DNA from: Chalara sp. BL73
Taxonomy: Eukaryota; Ascomycota; Leotiomycetes; Helotiales
Assembly (NCBI GenBank): GCA_918026815.1
Contig: CAKJVC010000155.1
Coordinates: 124,001-188,000, forward strand
DNA: 64,000 nt
Direction of reading: 5' to 3'
Shown: positions 57,381-64,000 of the stretch, piece after piece
How the letters are laid out: every line of letters starts with the position of its first letter
Numbering within the stretch: the stretch's first letter is position 1
Notes under the pieces: model-generated
Seen by the model: the letters and a program-made list of their open reading frames with translations, nothing else
Database searches by the model: none
What the model was told of the DNA's origin: nothing
Program-made: the position numbers and the translations under genes

Positions 57381-59163
57381 ATGTCCTCGAAACGTCGTCG
57401 CTCAAGCGATGAGAGACAGCTGTCAGAACCGTTATTGAAAAGAGTCAGGACCCGGGATCATCTTGACTTTCTCTCAGACCTTTCCGATGAACTTTTGATT
57501 CGGATTCTTCACAACCTCCCCCTCGAGACTCTCTTGCTATGTCAGCAAATCTCCCATCGCTTCTACACTCTTGCAGGTGACTCGCAAATATGGAAGAACC
57601 TATACTACGACCGATTTGTACTGCCGCGAGCCCTACGTATCCCAGGTATTAGAATGTCGCAAACTGATGACGTGCTACGCTTCTCCTCGAGAAAGAGTAA
57701 ATGGTTGGACGAGAATAGTCTGGTCAATCGTGTGGATGGCAAGAAGACAAATTGGAAGAGACAATACAGGTTACGGCACAATTGGTCAAACGGTGCATGT
57801 GGAATCCAGGAGATACGTGTTGCCGACCAGTCGTCTGCACCTTCAATGCTAGTAAAGCTCGCCGAGCGAGTTGTAGTCGCAGCAGACAAAGAGCGGGGCC
57901 TAAGAGCATGGGACACGAAGGAGAAAGTACTTATTGCTACATGCGGGCTGGATGGAGACATCGTACCTACATGCCTAGCTATTGATGATCAAGACTCTGT
58001 TGAAAAGAGTTTGGAAATCTCTATTGGATTCCTAGATGGAGGCTGGGCAACATGGAGCCTCGACATTACCAAAAGAGCGTTTACTCAGTTATACAAGCAT
58101 CCTACATCAAGTAATGGAAGGCTAAGCGCAGTTGCGTTTGCAAATCCGTATGTCCTTACTATTACAGAAGGTCAATTGGTAAGTCGCCTCACTATAGTGG
58201 TTTATGAACATTTCTTCTCTCGTTCCTTTGTCATTCTACTTTGAATGTCATCACATTGAACGCAAAATATTTACAAATATACAAGCTGTCTCTTTACGCT
58301 TTTAGATCAAAACCACCAGATCATGAAGCAGCGGAACTTGTAAAAGAATACCTTGTATCTCAGCCTAAAGACGCACCACAACTACATCTCCTCGCCTCCT
58401 TGAAATCGCATACCTGCTGGCCACCTCTTTCACTCTCTCTTCGCAGTACTTCGACTACTCTAATCGCATCGATTGCCTACTCCCTTCCCACCTACCTCTC
58501 TGGCTACACCGTAGGATTACAAGAACTTCACCTTGATCTCTCGACTTCCACAATAACGCTCTCCCGCCTGGCATCCGCGCTCCCCACTGGCTTCCATTCC
58601 TTGTCCCCATCTTCTTCTTCGCCATCATCTGGTGCCTCGTCACCAAGGACGGACCTGCGGAGCAATGAGATAGATACAACACGTCCGACAAATCTGAGCT
58701 ATGCACATCCGTATATCTTAGCTACGCATCCGGATAATACTCTGACATTATAGTACGTTTGTTTCTCCCTAAAGCTTGGAGGATACGAAAGCTGATGTAT
58801 GACAGTCTCTGCACATCAACAACAACCTCGCTCTCCCTCTCCCGCGGCACAAAACTATGGGGTCATACCTCATCCATCTCCAGCGCGGACATCACAGCAC
58901 GCGGGAAAGCAGTCAGCGTCAGCGGTCGCGGGAACGAGATGCGGGTCTGGGAGCTCGAAGGCGCGAGCGCATCATCCAAACGTCGTAGATGGGATGCGGA
59001 ACGGAGCGTGCGCGTGCAGCAACGAGAGAAGGATGATGGCCACGAGAGTGACCATGCAGCAGAGGACGGGAAGAAGAGATGGGTAGGTTTCGATGACGAG
59101 ATGGTCATCGTGCTAGCTGAGAAAGGCGACGGACAGGCACTGGTGGTATATGACTTCACATAA
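57381..59163 (+). CDS. F-box protein with WD/beta-propeller-like C-terminus (540 aa, 3 exons)
   Basis: A likely SCF ubiquitin-ligase adaptor. Exons are 57381-58178, 58286-58752 and 58806-59163; introns are 107 and 53 nt (GTAAGT...ACAAG; GTACGT...GACAG). The basic N-terminus MSSKRRRSSDERQ is followed by the F-box LSDLSDELLIRILHNLPLET and LLCQQISHRFYTLAGDSQIW (residues about 30-75). Repeats typical of a beta-propeller follow: RVVVAADKERGLRAWDTKEK, DGGWATWSLDI, TKLWGHTSSISSADI and GRGNEMRVWELEG. The ATG lies 198 bp from the PEX16 start on the opposite strand, so the two share a short promoter. The target is unknown. Confidence 0.9.
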
Positions 59164-60648
59164 TCCATCTATTATATACTATCAAAGCCATTTAATCCTC
59201 CACAACACCCAACTGATTAGCCAACGAGTTCAAAAAAATCAAAATCTCACAAATCATATATCACTCATGTAAATATCATTCCACCCTCCGCACTCCCATT
59301 TTCCATAAAATCTCCCAATTCATCTGTCACATGTCGGTCACCCCAAAACCACCCCAAATTCCTACCCATCAACCGCGCAGGCGTGTCCCGCCGATCGGGG
59401 AGATCCGGAGAGCGACCCGCTATGCCCGATTAAATCAGGCCGGTGGGACACTTGTTAAAAATGTGGGCGGCGAGGGAGGCGACCGAGCGACCGACCCGAG
59501 GCGACAACGACGACGACCCCGCGATTCAGGGGCTCGCTTGTGGTGGGGTACTGAGAACGATAAGGTTCGACGTACCGCACCGGCATCGATAGCCAGCCTT
59601 AAGGGGATGGTGGTGGTGTTCGACAATATGTGGGCGGGCACACGGAGTAACGGGAAGGGCGGAGAACGAAACGGCTTTCGCTGGCCGTTCTCGTCGTGTT
59701 TGGTGCGAACGGGTGATTGAGGCGGTGAAAGGGGGGGAGGGGGAGGGTTTGTGGTTGTGCTGGAGGGGGGTTTTAGGCTTCGATAGTTGTTTTGATAATT
59801 CAGCTGAACGCGGGTGTGGGACAAAGAGTTGCTGATACTATGGACCTTTGTTTCCGGTCGGCTTGTGGTACCGGGAAGAGGTTAAGACAGATGGGTATGC
59901 AGAAACTGTTCGTGCTAAGGTAGAAGGTGAGGATGGTTGGGACCCCGTGAAAGGGAGGGCGGAATTGGAGGTGTGGAAATATGCATGGTGGCAAGGTTGC
60001 CAAAGCTTGTACCTGCATCTTACTCTCAATCTTATACCAAGGATAGATATATTAAAATCGAAGTTGTAACCAATGTCTGAAAAAAGTTGATATATTGACA
60101 TCATGATATGTATATCAGACTCTATGTGCTTGCTCTCCGAGCTCCTCCTCCCACAATCTGTCTTAACCTCGTATGACCTCGTTGAAGCTCATCCATAAAG
60201 AATAAAACGCCAACCATAATAACCCTCCCTGTAACCAAATCCAATGCAATGAATTTCAATAATTAATCAAAGTCCCACAACGAAGGCGGTCATGAGAGTG
60301 GAGCTGGGCGGGCTCTGGGTATCGGCGGACCCAATGCAAATGCAACAAAAACGATGTCTCTCCGCAGAGAAGACTACATGAATGACCCCCTTCCGTCCTG
60401 ATCCGTTACCCAATCCAGGCAGTGACAAAAGAAAAGTGTTGTCTGGATGGTGATGCGAATAACCGTCGCAATGCAGTAAACAATCTCTTTGACGAGATAA
60501 GAATGAAGATAAATATCGTATGCTGGAGAGTAATACCAAACTCCAAGAAGTCGCAAATGGAAACACAAATCGTAAAATCATAGTTGACCAATCCCCCGAC
60601 AAGCCACCTGGTATCAGTCTACCTAGCAGGTTGATCAACTTGTCGTCC
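59164..60648. other. Convergent spacer, partly GC-rich
   Basis: A GC-rich stretch (about 59330-59760) with G-runs keeps long frames open on both strands. The peptides are low-complexity Pro/Arg without a domain, so no gene is called. Confidence 0.45.
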
Positions 60649-61830
60649 TTACAGGTACTTGTCCATCCAATGTGGATTGAGCCATCCCACTTTTTCGAAA
60701 GCCTGCCAGAGCTTGCTTGCCTTATTGACATCAATCTTGCAAGCCTGTTGAGAATCGGTCTTTCGAAACTCCTTTCCACGTTTCAGGCACTCCAATCGAC
60801 TGACGAATATGCGACGCTTTGAGGTGAGATATGTTGCACAGTCCAAGCGAAGATTAGCAGCAAGCAGCCTCTCGTCTTCGTGAAGCAGATGAGCATCAGG
60901 GTCGTCATCAAGGTTGATTGGGGCGCCTCTCCACTCGACCTTCAACGAATTGTGCTTCTTGGGAAGGCTATCGAGTGGTGGACAGAGGTCCGGAATGGAG
61001 TTGTAGTCTTTGTCTTCGCGGATTGCCTTGACCTTGTTCGGATCCACCGGAGCTTTCACTGCTGGCAATGGCTTGGGACGGGGTTGTTTGACGACACCAT
61101 TCTTTGAGGCCTGAGTATACGTCCGCGGCGGCCTGGCAGCATTGAGTCCAGATGCAGGGGCGATATTGGTGTAACGTCTTCCTCCGTTCTGCAGCGCTCT
61201 GTCCTCTAGCAATTGCGCCCGCTCTCTTTTATACCATTGACGAGGGTTGGCGGTGAATCCTTTCATCACCTGGAATTGAAATCCGAGAGCGAGTTCGTAT
61301 TCCGCCTTCCGTGGAGGCGATACTTGTCGAAAAAGATTCTCGTCCCTTGCGGCAATGTGGCCATCAACTACCCGTTGTGTTGCCAATGTCTCGTTGTCCG
61401 TGAACAACGGGGATTGTGAGGATGGTGGGCTCTGGGAGTCGGAGTATAGGATAGGATCCCTCACGCCACTGGTAGCGGCGTTTTCAGGATCGATATTCTT
61501 TGCTGCTGGAGATACTGGTGGTGACATTGGGAGCACTCTAGGAAATAATGGCATTGATTTCGCACTCATTGTTTCTGATGATGGTGTGCGACCGAATGTG
61601 TCGTGGAGCGTTGGCTCCGGCGGCGACATTAGGCTCTTGATATCGAGGGGCTTCTTGCGTTCCATAATGGAGGAGCGATTAGATTCTGAATTGATTGTGT
61701 TCATTGCGGATGATGGTGATTGATATGGCGAAGTAGTTTTTAAAGAATCGGTGAGAGAATGAGTCGCCGGTGAAGTAGCGTAGAAGTAGGTGGAAGGCTG
61801 AAGCGACTGAGTCGAGGTTTTGTCAGCCAT
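60649..61830 (-). CDS. SWIRM-domain protein, Fun19/Laf-like (393 aa, intronless)
   Basis: The C-terminal ~90 residues form a SWIRM domain: LKVEWRGAPINLDDDPDA, LHEDERLLAANLRLDCATYL, SKRRIFVSRLECLKRGKEF and KLWQAFEKVGWLNPHWM. SWIRM domains occur in chromatin complexes. Small fungal proteins of this layout (disordered Ser/Pro N-terminus, C-terminal SWIRM) include yeast Fun19 and fission-yeast Laf1/Laf2, partners of a histone deacetylase complex. The N-terminal 250 residues are Ser/Pro/Thr-rich, with SPPEPTLHDTFGRTPSSET and FPRVLPMSPPVSPA. A conserved-looking segment AEYELALGFQFQVMKGF with ANPRQWYKRERAQL lies in the middle. The start is the ATG at 61830. A nuclear role is inferred. Confidence 0.9.
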   Translation of the reverse strand: MADKTSTQSLQPSTYFYATSPATHSLTDSLKTTSPYQSPSSAMNTINSESNRSSIMERKKPLDIKSLMSPPEPTLHDTFGRTPSSETMSAKSMPLFPRVLPMSPPVSPAAKNIDPENAATSGVRDPILYSDSQSPPSSQSPLFTDNETLATQRVVDGHIAARDENLFRQVSPPRKAEYELALGFQFQVMKGFTANPRQWYKRERAQLLEDRALQNGGRRYTNIAPASGLNAARPPRTYTQASKNGVVKQPRPKPLPAVKAPVDPNKVKAIREDKDYNSIPDLCPPLDSLPKKHNSLKVEWRGAPINLDDDPDAHLLHEDERLLAANLRLDCATYLTSKRRIFVSRLECLKRGKEFRKTDSQQACKIDVNKASKLWQAFEKVGWLNPHWMDKYL

Positions 61831-64000
61831 AAAACAGTCAACTGTCGTTTGCTTCCCGCCACTAGATGCTTCGCGATATATGTGGCAAGCCGGAGGAGGA
61901 TATATCGGATTTAAGCACAGCACAATCCGACGATGGTTTTCTGCAAGATTTGGGATATTTCAGGCTTCCCAATTGATGATGAGCCCTTAAATATGGGAGA
62001 TTGAGATGGAAGCGGGTTGTGGTTGGTCAGCTGCCACCGGTGTTAGAGGTCCTTTGATGGGGGTTTCAATGCGAGCGCACCGTCTCGATTGCGGCGGAAT
62101 GTGATAGAATTGCGATGAAAGGAAGACGAACTCAGTTGGTGCGGGATGATTCTGAAGGTTTTGAGGTGGGGATGAGATGAGACGAAGCGGAAGGTTCAAA
62201 AGAAGAGGAAGAGAGAACGGTGATACTTAAAGGGTATGTTGGTTGGGGTCAGCCTGTCCATATGACAATTCACTTTGGAGCCCAACCTGACCTGACCCAG
62301 CCCTGGTTTAGCTGGGGGGGGATTTATTATAGGTGAGCCAGATGATTCACGCGTGCCGGCTTAGCAGGCGAAACAGTGTGCAGCCTGCTCATAGGGCGGC
62401 TCAAAACATAAGAAACTGTGTCAGACCCAATATTCGGCGTTAGTTAATAAGGGAAGGGCAAAAAGGCAAAACAAGCGTGCACACGTACAGCACAGTACAG
62501 TGCAGTACAGTACCGCACTCCTCATGCTGTAGGGTGATGGGGGGAGTGAGTAGGGGGGGTGGAAGAGAGGGGGGGGGAGAGGGAGACAGGAACAGACAGG
62601 TAACACTAGGCGCCAGTCTTTCTCAGTCTGACTCACCTTGACCCCCCAATCCCCAATCGCTAATCCAATTGAATTGACCCTAAGAAGAGGGGAGGAATAG
62701 GCAGCGATGATTCGTCAATTGCATATTCCGCGCGAATCAGAATGGAAGGAGACGGTCAATGGCATCAAGAATGCCCCCAATCGCATATTCACATTCGGTT
62801 GGGTTTGTCAATGGGCGGAGCACATTGGGAGTGTGTTGTGGGTGGATAAAGAAAATGGAACTTCGATTTCGTGTATTTTCAAAAGCGCTTTTTGCTTTGT
62901 GACGGAGCTAAGCCTCTGCGCTAGACCTCTTCCGGTAGTGGTGCACGTTGCATTTGGCACGCTTATTCCCCCTCCCTTCTTCCCTTCCCCCCCCCCCCCC
63001 CGTCTCATCTTTTTGGTGATAGAGACATTTCAAGCCATTTGTCATTCAATTGCCTCCTCATATCCGTCCACAAAACAACCCAATTCCGCACATATTTGTT
63101 GACTCCCGTGCAGATGCATTTCTGACGCGTTTGATTGGCCAAAATGCGCCAGATATTGCGAAGGCGGCCAGGATTTCAATGGATAGGGCGAGATTGCTCT
63201 TATGCGAAACCACCCCTCCAACAATAATCACCACTCGCTCTGTTGCACCACTCTGTGGCCTTGGCTGTGCAGAAAGACATGGGTTCACCATGGGGGAGTA
63301 CATACAGGATCGTACATGTACTCTACTGTACCAAAAGCCCACCGAGCACACCGAGTTATTTCCCCGGTCTGCCTTCTACACTGTCAACAGTCTTGATTCT
63401 ACGTGGTGCCTCCTAATAAGGTTAATGGATTGATTCAAACCGCCTTGTGCTGTACGTACAGCAGGTATCAATGTTAGGCAGTCTCCAATGCCGCTTCAAT
63501 TCAGTGAAGCATCCGCACACGTGGCGCACTGCTCCCAGTTTGCGCAAACGTAGTCATCAGTATGCTATACCAATTGAAACAATTCGAATGGAGAAGGACA
63601 TACAGGAATTGCTCAATTATCTTGCGCCAGCTTTCCCTCTACAAATGGAACGGATAGTGAGTCTGTAGGCACACCAATTGGCAGGAGATGGTAGGCTCCG
63701 ATACCCTTTCATCAGCAGGCCACGAAGCCTTGCCACCCGCTTTTACAAACTTACAGCTTCCGCATTCTCCAGGTTCTGACCCAGATCATCCTTTTCGTTC
63801 CAGACCAGAAACACGAAAAGGCGCATGATCGTGTAATTTCCACACCCTTTCTGAAAGGCAATGCTAGAGATAGATACGGGAGTACAAGACATTGGAATTG
63901 AGAGAGCGGGTCAGCTGGTTGTGGTACACCGACTGGTGATATAGTGATACTTTCCCCACACCCCCTTCTACTGTTCACATGTCGAAATCCGCTTCACCCC
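61831..64000. other. Gene-poor right end with simple-sequence tracts
   Basis: The SWIRM gene promoter lies at the left. G-rich tracts (about 62537-62590), a GTACAG/CAGTAC-rich stretch (about 62487-62515), a C13-15 run (about 62988-63001) and a 16-bp palindrome TGCTGTACGTACAGCA (63448-63463) are present. No supportable gene or RNA was seen; frames here are short and domain-free. Confidence 0.5.

Noticed and set aside
59331..59824. Opposed 129-codon frames in the GC-rich spacer
   Set aside because: Long frames on both strands are expected in GC-rich low-complexity DNA; the peptides are Pro/Arg-rich without any domain.
62707..63433. Plus-strand frames of 127-131 codons near the right end
   Set aside because: They run through a poly-C tract and simple sequence and lack domains.
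1..64000. tRNA, rRNA or CRISPR features
   Set aside because: No cloverleaf with a GTTCRAATC-type T arm, no rRNA segments and no spaced direct-repeat arrays were seen by eye; a tRNAscan run could still find one.

Overview
The window is nuclear DNA of a filamentous ascomycete (Pezizomycotina). Almost every gene is split by short introns of about 44-240 nt with fungal donors (GTATGT, GTAAGT, GTGAGT) and CTAAC/CTGAC-type branch points. The content fits: a HET-domain protein, a fungal hybrid histidine kinase, DHA2 and allantoate-type MFS transporters, a tyrosinase with its own signal peptide, class II myosin, PEX16 and ISN1. A leotiomycete-like origin is a guess from general protein character and cannot be proven here. 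Splice sites were assigned by hand. In every multi-exon model listed as a real gene the phases agree and the total length divides by three.

Layout. 0-10 kb: possible 3' end of a gene entering from the left, an Arg/Ser/Asp-rich DUF8035-type protein, a small minus-strand reading frame broken at an A-tract, a stop-interrupted gene remnant, and an unrecognised five-exon protein of 628 residues. 10-18 kb: secreted tyrosinase, catechol-type O-methyltransferase and IMP-specific 5'-nucleotidase ISN1; tyrosinase and ISN1 each carry a GC-AG intron. 18-28 kb: family-2 polysaccharide synthase, an F-box protein, a possible small Cys/Trp-rich spliced gene and an anion/allantoate-type MFS transporter. 28-41 kb: Red1/ZFC3H1-like zinc-finger protein and the class II myosin heavy chain, divergently transcribed from a shared 600-bp promoter. 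41-49 kb: two related Tc1/mariner-type MITEs, a small membrane protein, a hybrid histidine kinase and a 14-TM DHA2 transporter. 50-54 kb looks accessory: a HET protein and a multiply broken protein-kinase-like pseudogene. 55-62 kb returns to housekeeping genes: IRC24-like short-chain reductase, PEX16 and an F-box/WD-like protein in a tight divergent pair, and a SWIRM-domain protein. The last 2 kb has no gene I can support.

How the genes relate. No large biosynthetic cluster is visible. The tyrosinase/O-methyltransferase neighbourhood (phenol oxidation beside catechol methylation, same strand) is the only hint of a small metabolic module and is an inference. RED1-like/myosin and PEX16/F-box are divergent pairs sharing short promoters. 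The most notable items are the two GC-AG introns, the intact MITE with perfect 33-bp terminal inverted repeats, the unrecognised 628-residue protein, and a CGG-N10-CCG palindrome upstream of the reductase.
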